DNA from: Jiella flava
GTDB taxonomy: Bacteria > Pseudomonadota > Alphaproteobacteria > Rhizobiales > Rhizobiaceae
Assembly (NCBI RefSeq): GCF_017349315.1
Contig: NZ_JAFMPP010000001.1
Span: 186,001-250,000 of the forward strand
Reading direction: 5' to 3'
Length of the DNA stretch: 64,000 bases
Translations under genes and position numbers: made by a program
In this document: positions 26,196 through 36,900 of the stretch, piece by piece
Layout of the letters: the number at the start of each line of letters is the position of its first letter
Numbering within the stretch: position 1 is the stretch's first letter
Notes under the pieces: generated by a model
What the model was told of the DNA's origin: nothing
The model's input: the letters and a program-made list of their open reading frames with translations, nothing else
The model's database searches: none

Positions 26196-27751
26196 TGCAA
26201 CAGGTTGCGACAACGCTCGAAAGCAAAACCGGCACCCCGCTCTTCACCGAGCGGGATTGGGATTTCAACCTGTTATCTCGGGTCTATGGGGCGATCGAAC
26301 AGATTGCCGACGGCGAACTCGGCCTCGACATCTATCCCAACCAGATCGAGGTGATCACCTCCGAGCAAATGCTCGACGCCTATGCCTCGACCGGCATGCC
26401 GCTGTTTTACAAGCACTGGTCCTTCGGCAAGCATTTCGTGCGGAACGAGACGCTCTACCGCAAAGGCTGGCAGGGGCTCGCCTACGAAATCGTCATCAAC
26501 TCCTCGCCGTGCATCGTCTACATTATGGAGGAGAACTCGGCGACGATGCAGACGCTGGTGCTGGCGCACGCCGCCTTCGGCCACAACCATTTTTTCAAGA
26601 ACAACTATTGCTTCCAGCAATGGACCGACGCCAGCAGCATTCTCGACTATCTGGCCTTCGCCAAGACCTATGTCGCAGCCTGCGAGGACCGCTATGGTCA
26701 GGACAATGTCGAAAAGGTTCTGGATGCGGCCCACGCGCTGATGAGCCACGGCATCCACCGCTATCCCGGCAAGCACCCGCTCGATCTCAAATCCGAACAG
26801 CGGCGCCAGGACGAGCGGCGCGCCTTTGCCGAGCAGCATTTCTCCGACCTCTGGCGGACCCTGCCGAAAACCGCCGACGGGCCGAAACGCGACCTCGATG
26901 CCGAGCGTCGCCGCCAGTTGCTCGGGCTACCCGAGGAAAACCTCCTCTATTTCCTGGAAAAGAACGCCCCACGCCTTGCTCCCTGGCAGCGCGAACTGAT
27001 TCGCATCGTGCGCCAGATCGCCCAGTATTTCTATCCGCAACGCCAGACCAAGGTGATGAACGAGGGCTGTGCCACCTTCAGCCATTACCGGATCATGACC
27101 CGGTTGCACGAAAGCGGCCAGATCACCGACGGCTCCTATCTGGAATTCCTCCACTCCCACACCAGCGTGGTCTTCCAGCCGGAATACGATGATCCGCGCT
27201 ATTCCGGTATCAATCCCTACGCCCTCGGCTTTGCGATGATGGAGGATATCGAGCGCATCGCAACGACGCCGACCGCCGAGGATCGGGCCTTCTTTCCCGA
27301 CATCGCCGGCTGCGGCGATGCCTATGGTGTGCTGCGCGACGCCTGGGCGAACTATCGCGACGAGAGCTTCATCCTGCAATTCCTCAGCCCGGCCGTGATT
27401 CGCAAGCAGCGGCTGTTCCGGCTGGTCGACGATGCCGATGACGACGATATCGTCGTCGCCTCGATCCACGATGAAAACGGCTATCGGGCCGTGCGCCAGT
27501 CGCTGTCGCGCCAGTTCGACGTCGGTCGGCAGGACCCCGACATCCAGGTCGCCGATGTCGATCTGGCCGGTGACCGCAAGCTGATCCTGCATCACAACGT
27601 TGTCGACGGCATCAAGCTGGACGGCAAGGACACTGCCAAGGTGCTGCAGCATCTCGCCAATCTCTGGGGATACGACGTCAAGCTGCTGGAAATCGACGGC
27701 GGCGACACCATCGCCACCCATGATGGCAGCCCGACCCAGGCATTCCGCTAA
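26195..27751 (+). CDS. SpoVR family protein
   Basis: 518 residues. Characteristic blocks are ERDWDFNLLSRVYGAIEQIA at the N-terminus, YPNQIEVITSEQMLDAYAS, FGHNHFFKNNY, and KVMNEGCATFSHYRIM in the C-terminal half. The name comes from the Bacillus spore-cortex gene, and the E. coli relative is YcgB. In non-sporing proteobacteria it is almost always linked to prkA and DUF444, as here. The start overlaps the DUF444 stop (TGATG), indicating translational coupling. Confidence 0.94.
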   Translation: MQQVATTLESKTGTPLFTERDWDFNLLSRVYGAIEQIADGELGLDIYPNQIEVITSEQMLDAYASTGMPLFYKHWSFGKHFVRNETLYRKGWQGLAYEIVINSSPCIVYIMEENSATMQTLVLAHAAFGHNHFFKNNYCFQQWTDASSILDYLAFAKTYVAACEDRYGQDNVEKVLDAAHALMSHGIHRYPGKHPLDLKSEQRRQDERRAFAEQHFSDLWRTLPKTADGPKRDLDAERRRQLLGLPEENLLYFLEKNAPRLAPWQRELIRIVRQIAQYFYPQRQTKVMNEGCATFSHYRIMTRLHESGQITDGSYLEFLHSHTSVVFQPEYDDPRYSGINPYALGFAMMEDIERIATTPTAEDRAFFPDIAGCGDAYGVLRDAWANYRDESFILQFLSPAVIRKQRLFRLVDDADDDDIVVASIHDENGYRAVRQSLSRQFDVGRQDPDIQVADVDLAGDRKLILHHNVVDGIKLDGKDTAKVLQHLANLWGYDVKLLEIDGGDTIATHDGSPTQAFR

Positions 27752-27872
27752 CACGCCGGCCCAAAAATTGGTTTTGATTTTCAGATCAATGGCTTAGGCG
27801 GCTCAGCGCATCGCATGGCGGTCGGTGGAATTTGGGAGGTCGCGTGAATGAACAACCGCCCGGACCGTCTTA

Positions 27873-27970
27873 GATCGCCCGCGTCCGATCGGACGCAGAA
27901 AAGATGCGCTCACTCTTTGAATTGACGCATAGTGCTGTGCCGAAAATCGACGCCGATTTTCGGGCCGATA
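27873..27970 (-). repeat. Dispersed intergenic repeat, copy C (reverse orientation)
   Basis: The reverse complement reads ATCGGCCCGAAAATCGGCGT, then CGATTTTCGGCACAGCACTA, then TGCGTCCGATCGGACGC. It keeps the full terminal palindrome and matches copy D along its length with scattered differences. Confidence 0.85.
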
Positions 27971-28132
27971 CTGTAAGTTTGCCCATAAGATCGCCGCATT
28001 GCCCCCTTCGGATCGATGACTTTGCTGCGCGGATTTCCCCGAAACGGTCGCGTCACCAACAAAATCGCCACGGGCTGGTCTTCGCCGTGCGGCATGAGGA
28101 CACGAAGATTAACTTTCGTCCATAGTCCGCCA

Positions 28133-28150
28133 TTGTCATAAGACTTTTAC
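28133..28150 (+). promoter_or_regulatory. Candidate Pho box upstream of pstS
   Basis: TTGTCAT-AAGA-CTTTTAC: two seven-base direct half-sites four bases apart, against a consensus of two CTGTCAT-like units. The first half-site matches 6 of 7 and the second about 4-5 of 7. PhoB control of pst is established in related bacteria; the site is 410 bases from the start codon, so a long leader is implied. Confidence 0.45.
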
Positions 28151-28560
28151 AAAAAACCCTCACAGGAACCGCACCATGCGGTCAAATGACGCGTCGGGCG
28201 CAAGTCCGACCGGCCAGGTGACCGTTTCCCTTGGTGTCAGCGGCTGCGAGGCTCTCTCCGGTGAGGTCTACCTTCCGACCCTTCTTTCAGAAATTCGGGC
28301 CGGCTTTTCGGATGGACTCCCCCCTCGCTTTCTGCATCCCGCGTCATTGCGATCGCGATGCGGCCGGAAGCAGCAGTCGCGCATCCCACCCTCAATTCTC
28401 AGACATTCCGGTCCGCCGGCGCTCGACGACTGTTGCGCCGGCCTACGGATACCCCTGTGCCCGGCCCGCTCCGATCCTGATTGAGCGTCGCTGTCTGCAC
28501 TTACAAAGCCCCGCGCCGCAAGGGCTGGGGTTCAACCTCCCTTGGTTAAGGAGACCATGC

Positions 28561-29616
28561 ATGTCCTACCACTTCAGGAAGACGGCCCTCGGCGCCGTTC
28601 TCGCCGCCGTGCTCGGCTTCGCCTCTGCGGCGCAGGCCGCCGACCTGTCCGGCGCTGGCGCCACCTTCCCCTACCCGGTCTATTCGCAGTGGGCGAAGGC
28701 CTACAAGGAAAAGACCGGCACGGGCCTGAACTACCAGGCGATCGGTTCCGGCGGCGGTATCAAGCAGATCGAAGCTCGCACCGTGACCTTCGGCGCTTCG
28801 GACAAGCCGCTCGGTGGTGACGAGTTGACGAAGAACACGCTGGTCCAGTTCCCGACCGTCATGGGCGGCATCGTCCCGGTCGTGAACATCAAGGGCATCA
28901 AGCCGGGCGAACTGGTCATCGACGGCACGACACTCGCCGAAATCTACATGGGTAAGATCACCAAGTGGAACGACGCGGCGATCAAGAAGCTCAACCCGAA
29001 GGTCAAGCTGCCGGATGCCGCCATCGCCGTCGTCCACCGTTCGGACGGCTCGGGCACGACCTTTAACTTCACCTATTATCTCGCCGCCGTTGACGCGGAC
29101 TGGAAGAGCAACATCGGCGTCAACACCTCGGTACAGTGGCCGGTCGGCGTCGGCGCCAAGGGCAACCAGGGCGTTGCGGCGAATGTCGGCCAGACCCAGA
29201 ACTCGATCGGTTACGTCGAATACGCCTACGCGCTGCAGAACAAGATGACCTACACCGACATGGTCAACAAGGCCGGCAAGCGCGTTGCTCCGAAGGCTGC
29301 CGCCTTCGCTGCCGCCGCCAAGAACGCCGACTGGAAGAGCCAGCCGGGCTTCGGCGTCATCCTGGCCGACCAGCCGGGCGACAAGAGCTGGCCGATGACC
29401 GCTGCGACCTTCATCCTGATGCACTCCGACGCCAAGGACGGCAAGGCCTCCGCTCAGGTCCTGAAGTTCTTCAACTGGGCCTATGCCCATGGCGACAAGA
29501 TGGCCGCCAAGCTCGACTACATCCCGATGCCGAGCTCCGTCGTCAAGGACGTCAAGAAGGAGTGGTCGGAGATCAAGGGCGAGGATGGCAAGTCCGTCTG
29601 GAAAGCCAGCATGTAA
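28561..29616 (+). CDS. pstS: Phosphate ABC transporter, periplasmic phosphate-binding protein
   Basis: 351 residues. The signal peptide (TALGAVLAAVLGFASAAQAA) is followed by ADLSGAGATFPYPVYSQWAKAY, the PstS opening. YQAIGSGGGIKQI, FGASDKPL and HRSDGSGTTFNFTYYL are the phosphate-binding loops. It captures inorganic phosphate in the periplasm for PstCAB. ATG 28561 has an AAGGAG site seven bases upstream; the frame before it is not conserved-looking. Codon use is strongly biased to C-ending codons, in line with high expression. Confidence 0.97.
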   Translation: MSYHFRKTALGAVLAAVLGFASAAQAADLSGAGATFPYPVYSQWAKAYKEKTGTGLNYQAIGSGGGIKQIEARTVTFGASDKPLGGDELTKNTLVQFPTVMGGIVPVVNIKGIKPGELVIDGTTLAEIYMGKITKWNDAAIKKLNPKVKLPDAAIAVVHRSDGSGTTFNFTYYLAAVDADWKSNIGVNTSVQWPVGVGAKGNQGVAANVGQTQNSIGYVEYAYALQNKMTYTDMVNKAGKRVAPKAAAFAAAAKNADWKSQPGFGVILADQPGDKSWPMTAATFILMHSDAKDGKASAQVLKFFNWAYAHGDKMAAKLDYIPMPSSVVKDVKKEWSEIKGEDGKSVWKASM

Positions 29617-29637
29617 TCTTACGCGCTATCGCGTTTT

Positions 29638-29663
29638 GGTGAGGGCCTGTTCAGGCCCTCACC
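29638..29663 (+). terminator. Hairpin between pstS and pstC
   Basis: GGTGAGGGCCT and AGGCCCTCACC pair around GTTC, followed by TCTTATT. It lies 21 bases after the pstS stop and may act as a partial terminator or an RNA 3' end protector, giving more PstS than permease. Confidence 0.65.
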
Positions 29664-29697
29664 TCTTATTGGCTTTCGCGCTCGTTTTGGAGCCTTG

Positions 29698-30666
29698 ATG
29701 AGTATTGCCGTCCATCAGACATTTCCAAACCCGGCTGGTCGCAAGCCGGCCAGCGGCGAAACCATTTTCCGCGGCTTGACCTTGGCCGCAGCGCTGATCG
29801 TCCTTGCCACCTTGCTCGGCGTCTTCGTCTCACTCTTCCTTGGTGCCTGGCCGGCCTTGCACCGCTATGGTCTCGGCTTCTTCGTCATCCAAGCCTGGAA
29901 CCCGGTCACCGAAAAATTCGGCGCCCTGGCGCCCCTCTACGGCACGATCGTCACCTCGATCATCGCCATGATCATCGCCGTGCCGGTCGGGCTTGGCATC
30001 GCGATCTTCCTGACCGAAACCTGCCCGCGACCGCTGCGCCGACCGATCGGCATCGCCATCGAACTCCTCGCCGGCGTTCCCTCGATCATCTATGGCATCT
30101 GGGGGCTGTTCGTGTTCGCCCCGTTCATGCAGACGACGGTACAGCCCTTCCTCATCGACACCCTCGGCACCGTGCCGGGCATCGGCGACTTCTTCGCAGG
30201 CCCGCCCTACGGCATCGGCATGCTGACCGCCGGGCTGATCCTCGCCATCATGGTCCTGCCCTTCATCGCCTCGATCGCCCGCGAGGTCTTTCTCACCGTC
30301 CCCGACATGCTGCGCGAAGCCGCCTATGGCATGGGCATGACACGCTGGGAGGTGAACCGCTCGATCGTCATCCCGCATGTGCGCTCGGCGCTCGTCGGCG
30401 GCACCATGCTGGCGCTTGGCCGGGCGCTCGGCGAAACCATGGCCGTCACCTTCGTGATCGGCAACGCCCCGCGCATCGCAACCTCGATCCTGCAGCCGGG
30501 AACCACCATTTCGGCGGCCATAGCCAACGAGTTCACCGAGGCGACCACCAATCTCTACACCTCGTCGCTGATCGCCCTCGGCCTCGTTCTCTTCGTCATC
30601 ACCTTCCTGGTCCTTGCCGCGGCGCAGCTCATGCTGCAGCGGATCAAACGCCGCGCGGGAGAATGA
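29698..30666 (+). CDS. pstC: Phosphate ABC transporter permease PstC
   Basis: 322 residues with six membrane helices. The permease EAA-type loop reads [22 protein letters not shown], followed by [18 protein letters not shown], typical of PstC. The segment after helix 1 ([25 protein letters not shown]) is the PstC periplasmic region. It forms the inner-membrane channel with PstA. A TTG at 29695 precedes the chosen ATG. Confidence 0.95.
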   Translation: MSIAVHQTFPNPAGRKPASGETIFRGLTLAAALIVLATLLGVFVSLFLGAWPALHRYGLGFFVIQAWNPVTEKFGALAPLYGTIVTSIIAMIIAVPVGLGIAIFLTETCPRPLRRPIGIAIELLAGVPSIIYGIWGLFVFAPFMQTTVQPFLIDTLGTVPGIGDFFAGPPYGIGMLTAGLILAIMVLPFIASIAREVFLTVPDMLREAAYGMGMTRWEVNRSIVIPHVRSALVGGTMLALGRALGETMAVTFVIGNAPRIATSILQPGTTISAAIANEFTEATTNLYTSSLIALGLVLFVITFLVLAAAQLMLQRIKRRAGE

Positions 30667-30670
30667 CGCG

Positions 30671-31513
30671 ATGAGCACCAAACTCGCCCGGCGCAAGCTC
30701 ACAAACACGATCATGATGGGGCTGGCCACAGCCTCCGCGGCTCTCGGCATGGCGATGCTCGCGGTGATCCTGCTGCATCTCGTGACCAAAGGCGCGTCGT
30801 CGCTCGATCTCGCCGTCTTCCTGCAGGATACGCCGGGGCCAAACGATCTCGGCGGACTGCGCAACGCCATTGTCGGCTCGCTGATCATGACCGTGATCGC
30901 GATGCTGATCGGCATTCCGATCGGCGTTCTTGCCGGCACCTATCTCGCCGAATATGGCCGGTTCTCGAAGCTGTCGACGATCATCCGCTTCGTCAACGAC
31001 ATCCTCCTGTCGGCGCCCTCGATCATCGTCGGCCTGTTCGTCTACCAGCTGATGGTGGTCACCCAAGGCCACTTCTCGGCGCTCGCCGGAACCGTCGCCC
31101 TTGCGATCCTGGTCGTGCCGATCGTCGTGCGCACCACCGAGGACGTGTTGCGGTTGGTGCCGGACACGCTGCGCGAGGCCGGGCTTGCGGTCGGCGTGAC
31201 GCGCTGGATGGTGATCCGCAAGGTGATCTATACTTCCGCCCGCGCCGGCATCATCACCGGCATTCTGCTCGCCCTTGCGCGGATCTCCGGCGAGACCGCG
31301 CCGCTGCTCTTCACCGCGCTGTCGAACAACTTCTTCAGCCTCGATCTCAACGCGCCAATGGCCTCGCTGCCGATCACCATCTTCCAATTCGCCCTGTCGC
31401 CCTACGACAACTGGCAGGCGCTCGCCTGGTCCGGCGCGCTTCTCATCACCGTCGCCGTGCTCGCCCTGTCCATCGCCGCGCGCCTCCTGACCACCAAGCG
31501 AGTGAAGTCATGA
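30671..31513 (+). CDS. pstA: Phosphate ABC transporter permease PstA
   Basis: 280 residues with six membrane helices. Typical blocks are [42 protein letters not shown] (the ATPase-contact loop) and [22 protein letters not shown]. It begins five bases after pstC with GGAGA upstream. Its stop overlaps pstB by ATGA, showing translational coupling. Confidence 0.95.
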   Translation: MSTKLARRKLTNTIMMGLATASAALGMAMLAVILLHLVTKGASSLDLAVFLQDTPGPNDLGGLRNAIVGSLIMTVIAMLIGIPIGVLAGTYLAEYGRFSKLSTIIRFVNDILLSAPSIIVGLFVYQLMVVTQGHFSALAGTVALAILVVPIVVRTTEDVLRLVPDTLREAGLAVGVTRWMVIRKVIYTSARAGIITGILLALARISGETAPLLFTALSNNFFSLDLNAPMASLPITIFQFALSPYDNWQALAWSGALLITVAVLALSIAARLLTTKRVKS

Positions 31514-32364
31514 CCGACCTTCTTACCACCGACGCCACCCGGGCGAAGATCGAAGCCTTGAGCGCCCGCGCCGCAGCCGATTTCGCCGACGAGCCGATCA
31601 TGGAGACGGCGACGCCCCGCATCGAAATTCGCGGCCTGAATTTTCACTATGGCAAGCACCAGGCGCTGAAGAACGTCTCGCTGGACTTTCCGGAAAAGCA
31701 GGTGACGGCGATCATCGGCCCGTCGGGCTGCGGCAAGTCCACCTTGCTGCGCGTCCTCAACCGCATCTACGATCTTTATCCGGGCCATGCGGCGACAGGA
31801 TCGGTGACGATCGACGGCACCAACATTCTCGACCCGAAGACCGACCTCAATCGTCTGCGCACCAAGGTCGGCATGGTGTTCCAGAAGCCGACGCCGTTTC
31901 CCATGTCGATCTACGACAACGTCGCCTTCGCGCTGCGGCTCAACACCAATATGAGCAAGGCGGATATCGACAACCGGGTGACCGCCTCGCTGCAGAAGGC
32001 CGCGCTGTGGGACGAAGTGAAGGACAAGCTGACGGCGTCCGGCCTGTCGCTCTCGGGCGGCCAGCAGCAACGCCTGTGCATCGCCCGCACCATCGCCACC
32101 GAGCCCGATGTGATCCTGTTCGACGAGCCAGCCTCGGCGCTCGATCCAATTTCGACCAAGCGGGTCGAGGAGACGATCATGGAGCTGCGCAAGGATTTCA
32201 CCATCGTCATCGTCACCCACAACATGCAACAGGCCCAGCGCATCAGCGCCCGCACCGCTTTCATGTATCTCGGCGAGTTGGTCGAATACGGCGACACCAA
32301 GCAAATTTTCGAACGTCCGCACAAAGAGCGCACGCGCGATTACGTCTGCGGCCGATTCGGCTGA
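31510..32364 (+). CDS. pstB: Phosphate ABC transporter ATP-binding protein
   Basis: 284 residues, slightly longer than usual because of a 35-residue N-terminal extension. Walker A is GPSGCGKST, the Q loop [15 protein letters not shown] is diagnostic of PstB, the signature is [14 protein letters not shown], and Walker B is [13 protein letters not shown]. It drives phosphate import with PstCA. In many relatives phoU and phoB follow; here a terminator does. Confidence 0.96.
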   Translation: MTDLLTTDATRAKIEALSARAAADFADEPIMETATPRIEIRGLNFHYGKHQALKNVSLDFPEKQVTAIIGPSGCGKSTLLRVLNRIYDLYPGHAATGSVTIDGTNILDPKTDLNRLRTKVGMVFQKPTPFPMSIYDNVAFALRLNTNMSKADIDNRVTASLQKAALWDEVKDKLTASGLSLSGGQQQRLCIARTIATEPDVILFDEPASALDPISTKRVEETIMELRKDFTIVIVTHNMQQAQRISARTAFMYLGELVEYGDTKQIFERPHKERTRDYVCGRFG

Positions 32365-32388
32365 CCGACTTTTTTTCAAAAAAGTCGG
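32365..32388 (+). terminator. Terminator-like hairpin after pstB
   Basis: CCGACTTTTTT and AAAAAAGTCGG are perfect arms around two bases, immediately after the pstB stop codon. The T tract is inside the stem, so strength is uncertain. Confidence 0.6.
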
Positions 32389-32458
32389 AACCGCTTTCCA
32401 TCGCCTGCATTACTTGAATACCCCCAAGCGATCATCCCCCCTCGATCGCAAAAGCAGA

Positions 32459-32495
32459 CGAAAAAGGGCAGCTTCCCCCTCGCTGCCCTTTTTCG
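32459..32495. terminator. Strong rho-independent terminator
   Basis: CGAAAAAGGGCAGC pairs with GCTGCCCTTTTTCG around a 9-base loop, with T tracts on both strands. It is the main end of the pst operon. Confidence 0.85.
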
Positions 32496-32641
32496 TGTTT
32501 GGCGCATTCGATGCCGAGACTGCGGGTAAGGTTACAAGGCTGCGTCATTTTCTCTCACCTGTGCTCGGCAATCGCTTGCCACCAAAGGCCCTGCGGCCTT
32601 ATCCGCCTTTGCCAGGCCATCTCCGATTCGAAAGTGCTTTT

Positions 32642-33526
32642 ATGCAAGCCGGCATTCTGCTCGCCTTCGCGTCCTATCTTGCGTTCTCCTGCGGCGACGC
32701 GACGTTGAAAGCCATTGGCGACCGTCTGCCGATCTTCGAAGTAGGCTTCTTCATCTCGCTGTTCGCTCTGCTGCCGGCGCTCTTCACCAAACGCCCGGAA
32801 GACACCTGGTCGAACGTCTTAGTGCCGAAGCGGCCGGGTCTCCTCCTGATCGGCATGGCAAGCGGCACCATCGGCGGCATTCTCGGCGTCATCGCCTTCA
32901 CCTCGCTGCCGCTCGCCGAAGCCTATGCGCTGATCTTTCTGCTGCCGATTTTCGTGACGGTGTTCTCCTGGCTGGTTCTGAAGGAGGAGATCGGCTGGCG
33001 GCGCTGGCTGGCGGTGTTCGGCGGTCTCGCCGGTGTGCTTCTCGTCGTCCGGCCCGGCTTTCGCGAAGTTCTGCCCGGCCATTTCGCGGCGATCGGCGTC
33101 GCGATCTGCGGCGCGATCACCGTCATCGTCCTGCGCGTTCTCGGCCCGTCGGAGCGCCGCGTGACGCTGATCGGCGCGGTGCTCGTCGCCGCCGTCGTCG
33201 TCAACGGCGCCTTGATGATCCCGCAATTCAAGACCCCATCCCACGAATTGTGGCCGCTGATCCTGTTCGGTGGCCTCGTCGTCGGCGTCGCCCATTTCCT
33301 CATCGTCATGGCGACCCGCCTTGCGCCTGCCGCCCGCGTTGCGCCGACGCAATACAGCCAGATCGTCTGGGCGACGATCATCGGGGCCACCTTCTTCGGG
33401 GAATTTCCCGATACAATCGCCATGATCGGCATGGTGCTGGTCGGTGTGTCGGGCCTCTTTACCTTTGTCCGTGAGAAGGAAAAGACCACCTGGCCTGAGA
33501 AGACGCCACTGCTGCGCAACCGCTGA
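32642..33526 (+). CDS. DMT-superfamily (EamA) transporter
   Basis: 294 residues with about ten membrane helices in two EamA repeats. Family features are ILLAFASYLAFSCGDATLKA at the start, ILGVIAFTSLPLAEAYALIFLLPIF and VFSWLVLKEEIGWRRWLAVFGGLAGVLLVV closing the first repeat. VAPTQYSQIVWATIIGATFFGEFPD lies in the second. It probably exports a small metabolite across the inner membrane; the substrate is unknown. The frame extends to 32414 across the terminator, so ATG 32642 is chosen, though its ribosome site is weak. Confidence 0.9.
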   Translation: MQAGILLAFASYLAFSCGDATLKAIGDRLPIFEVGFFISLFALLPALFTKRPEDTWSNVLVPKRPGLLLIGMASGTIGGILGVIAFTSLPLAEAYALIFLLPIFVTVFSWLVLKEEIGWRRWLAVFGGLAGVLLVVRPGFREVLPGHFAAIGVAICGAITVIVLRVLGPSERRVTLIGAVLVAAVVVNGALMIPQFKTPSHELWPLILFGGLVVGVAHFLIVMATRLAPAARVAPTQYSQIVWATIIGATFFGEFPDTIAMIGMVLVGVSGLFTFVREKEKTTWPEKTPLLRNR

Positions 33527-33968
33527 CGGGTGCCGCTCGACGGGACGACGTCACCGCGCCCTGCAGCAAAAAGCCGCCCACTCTGCGTGACATCTCGCCT
33601 GACACCGTCGCACAAGACCGGAAAATGGCGGCAATCGAGTTCGATGCAAGCTGCCGCACCGATCCCGATCTGATCCTTCCGCGCCGATCCGCCACTGACG
33701 GCGCGCCACGAGACGTGACAAAGCGCGAGATGCCAGAGTATGCACCGGCGACGCGCTCGATCTCACGTGGTGATAAAGCGGTCACGTTTCGCACTTGCGA
33801 AATTCATCGTTGCGCCACAGACTTACGGCCTGGCAGAGCCGACCGGAGACGTCGGCGGCCGGGCATCATGGGGGAGAGTCGGACTGGTTCCCGCCCGCAT
33901 CATGCTTTGCAACGAAAACATCGAGGCGGGAGGCCATTTCCGCTTCGAAAGACGCTTGGGAGTATTCC
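33527..33968. other. Intergenic stretch before pyruvate carboxylase
   Basis: 442 bases. Open frames exist on both strands but none shows family resemblance. The in-frame extension of the carboxylase (from 33795) lacks similarity to the known N-terminus. The region is expected to hold the pyc promoter. Confidence 0.5.
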
Positions 33969-36900
33969 GTGGCCATCCGCAAAATTCTTGTCGCCAACCG
34001 TTCCGAAATCGCGATCCGCGTGTTTCGCGCCGCCAACGAACTCGGCCTCAAAACGGTGGCGATCTGGGCCGAGGAGGACAAGCTCGCCCTGCACCGCTTC
34101 AAGGCGGACGAAAGCTATCAGGTCGGCCGCGGCGCCCATCTCGACAAGGATCTTGGCCCGATTGAGAGCTACCTGTCGATCGACGAGGTGCTGCGCGTCG
34201 CCAAGCTCTCCGGCGCCGATGCGATCCATCCCGGCTACGGCCTGTTGTCGGAAAGCCCGGAATTCGTCGACGCCTGCCACGCGGCCGGCATCACCTTCAT
34301 CGGCCCGTCGGGCGACACCATGCGCCGCCTCGGCAACAAGGTCGCCGCGCGCAATCTCGCCGTCGAGGTCGGCGTTCCGGTGGTCCCGGCCACCGAGCCG
34401 CTGCCCGACGACATGGCCAAGGTCCGCGAGATGGCGGCCGAGGTCGGCTATCCGGTCATGCTGAAGGCATCTTGGGGCGGCGGCGGCCGCGGCATGCGGG
34501 TGATCCGCGCCGAGGCCGATCTCGAGCGCGAGGTGACCGAGGCCAAGCGCGAGGCCAAAGCCGCCTTCGGCAAGGACGAGGTCTATCTGGAAAAGCTGGT
34601 CGAGCGCGCCCGCCATGTCGAGGTGCAGATCCTCGGCGACACCCACGGCACCGTCGTCGACCTGTTCGAGCGCGACTGCTCGATCCAGCGCCGCAATCAG
34701 AAGGTCGTCGAGCGGGCGCCGGCCCCCTATCTCGATCACGAGCGGCGGCGCGAACTCGCCGGCTACGCCCGCAAGATCGCCGAGGCGACGAACTATGTCG
34801 GCGCCGGCACGGTGGAATTTTTGATGGATGCCGACACCGGCGCCTTCTATTTCATCGAGGTCAATCCGCGCATCCAGGTCGAGCACACCGTCACCGAGGA
34901 GGTGACCGGCATCGACATCGTCAAGGCGCAGATCCACATCCTCGACGGCTACGCCATCGGCACCCCGGAATCGGGCGTGCCGCGCCAGGAGGACATCCGC
35001 CTCAACGGTCATGCCCTGCAGTGCCGCATCACCACGGAAGACCCCGAGCACAACTTCATCCCCGATTACGGCCGCATCACCGCCTATCGCGGCGCCACCG
35101 GCTTCGGCATCCGGCTCGATGGCGGCACCGCCTATTCCGGCGCGGTGATCACCCGCTACTACGATCCGCTGCTCGAAAAGGTCACTGCCTGGGCGCCGAC
35201 CGCCGAAGAGGCGATCGCCCGCATGGACCGGGCGCTGCGCGAATTCCGCATCCGCGGTGTCGCCACCAACCTGACCTTTCTCGAGGCGATCATCAGCCAC
35301 GAGAAATTCCGCACCAATCGCTACACGACCAAATTCATCGACGAGACCAAGGAGCTGTTCCAGCAGGTCAAGCGCCGCGACCGCGCAACCAAGCTGTTGA
35401 CCTACCTCGCCGACGTCTCGGTCAACGGCCATCCGGAGACCAAGAACCGGCCGCTGCCCTCCGAAGATCACGCGCCACCGTCGCCACCGCTGTTCGACAA
35501 GCCGATTGCCGACGGCTCGCGCCAGAAGCTCGATGAACTCGGCCCGCAAGGCTTCGCCGAGTGGCTGCGCGACAAGCCCGAGGTGATGATCACCGACACG
35601 ACGATGCGCGACGGCCACCAGTCGCTCTTGGCGACCAGAGCCCGCACCCACGACATCGTCGCCATTGCCGAGGCTTATGCCCGCGGCCTGCCGCAACTCC
35701 TCTCGCTCGAATGCTGGGGCGGCGCGACCTTCGACGTCGCCATGCGCTTCTTGACCGAGGATCCGTGGGAGCGGCTGGCGCTGATCCGCGAGAAGGCGCC
35801 GAACATCCTTCTGCAAATGCTGCTGCGCGGCTCCAACGGCGTCGGCTACACCAATTATCCCGACAATATCGTCAAGCATTTCGTCGCCGAGGCGGCGAAG
35901 GGCGGTGTCGATCTCTTCCGCGTCTTCGACTGCCTGAACTGGGTCGAGAACATGCGCGTCTCAATGGACGCGGTGCAGGAGGCCGGCAAGCTCTGCGAGG
36001 GCGCGATCTGCTACACCGGTGATCTGTTCGATCCCGAACGCTCGAAATACGACCTCAAATACTATGTGAGCCTCGCCAAGGAGATGGAGGCCGCCGGCGC
36101 CCACATCCTCGGCGTCAAGGACATGGCCGGGCTGCTCAAGCCGGCGGCCGCGCGGGTGCTGTTCAAGGCGCTGAAGGAAGAGGTCGGCCTGCCGATCCAC
36201 TTCCACACCCACGACACCTCCGGCATTTCCGCGTCGACGGTGCTCGCCGCCGTCGAGGCCGGCGTCGATGCGGTGGATGCGGCGATGGACGCCTTTTCCG
36301 GCAACACCTCACAGCCCTGCCTCGGCTCGATCGTCGAAGCGCTGAAAGGCTCCGAGCGCGATCCGGGCTTGTCCTCCGAGGCGATCCGGCGGATTTCCTT
36401 CTACTGGGAAGCGGTGCGCAACCAGTACGCCGCCTTCGAAAGCGACCTGAAGGGGCCGGCCTCGGAGGTCTATCTGCACGAAATGCCCGGCGGCCAGTTC
36501 ACCAATCTGAAGGAACAAGCCCGCTCGCTCGGCCTGGAAACCCGCTGGCATCAGGTCGCCCAGACCTATGCCGACGTCAACAAGATGTTCGGCGACATCG
36601 TCAAGGTGACGCCCTCCTCCAAGGTCGTCGGCGACATGGCGCTGATGATGGTGTCGCAGGATCTTTCGGTGACCGACGTGATGGATTCGAACAAGGATCT
36701 CGCCTTCCCCGATTCCGTCGTCGCCATGATGCATGGCGATCTCGGCCAGCCGCCGGCCGGCTGGCCGAAGGACATCCAGAAGAAGGTCTTGAAGGACAAG
36801 CAGCCGATCACCGTCAGGCCCGGTTCGCTAATTCCCGACGCCGATCTTGCCAAGGAACGCGAGACCATCGAGGCCAAGATCGAGCGCAAGGTCAGCGACG

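Larger units (their letters stand above)
27752..28560. other. Long intergenic and leader region before pstS
   Basis: 809 bases. It contains a reverse copy of the dispersed repeat (27873-27970), an AT-richer stretch with a candidate Pho box (28133-28150), and about 400 bases of probable untranslated leader ending in an AAGGAG ribosome site at 28548-28553. No coding sequence was recognised. Confidence 0.55.

Noticed and set aside
33795-33968. An in-frame N-terminal extension of pyruvate carboxylase
   Set aside because: The residues do not resemble any carboxylase lead-in, while GTG 33969 has a GGGAG site and gives the exact family N-terminus.
33900-35879. A 659-codon open frame antisense to pyruvate carboxylase
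   Set aside because: It is the mirror of strongly biased GC-rich codons in pyc; it has no motif, start context or family resemblance.
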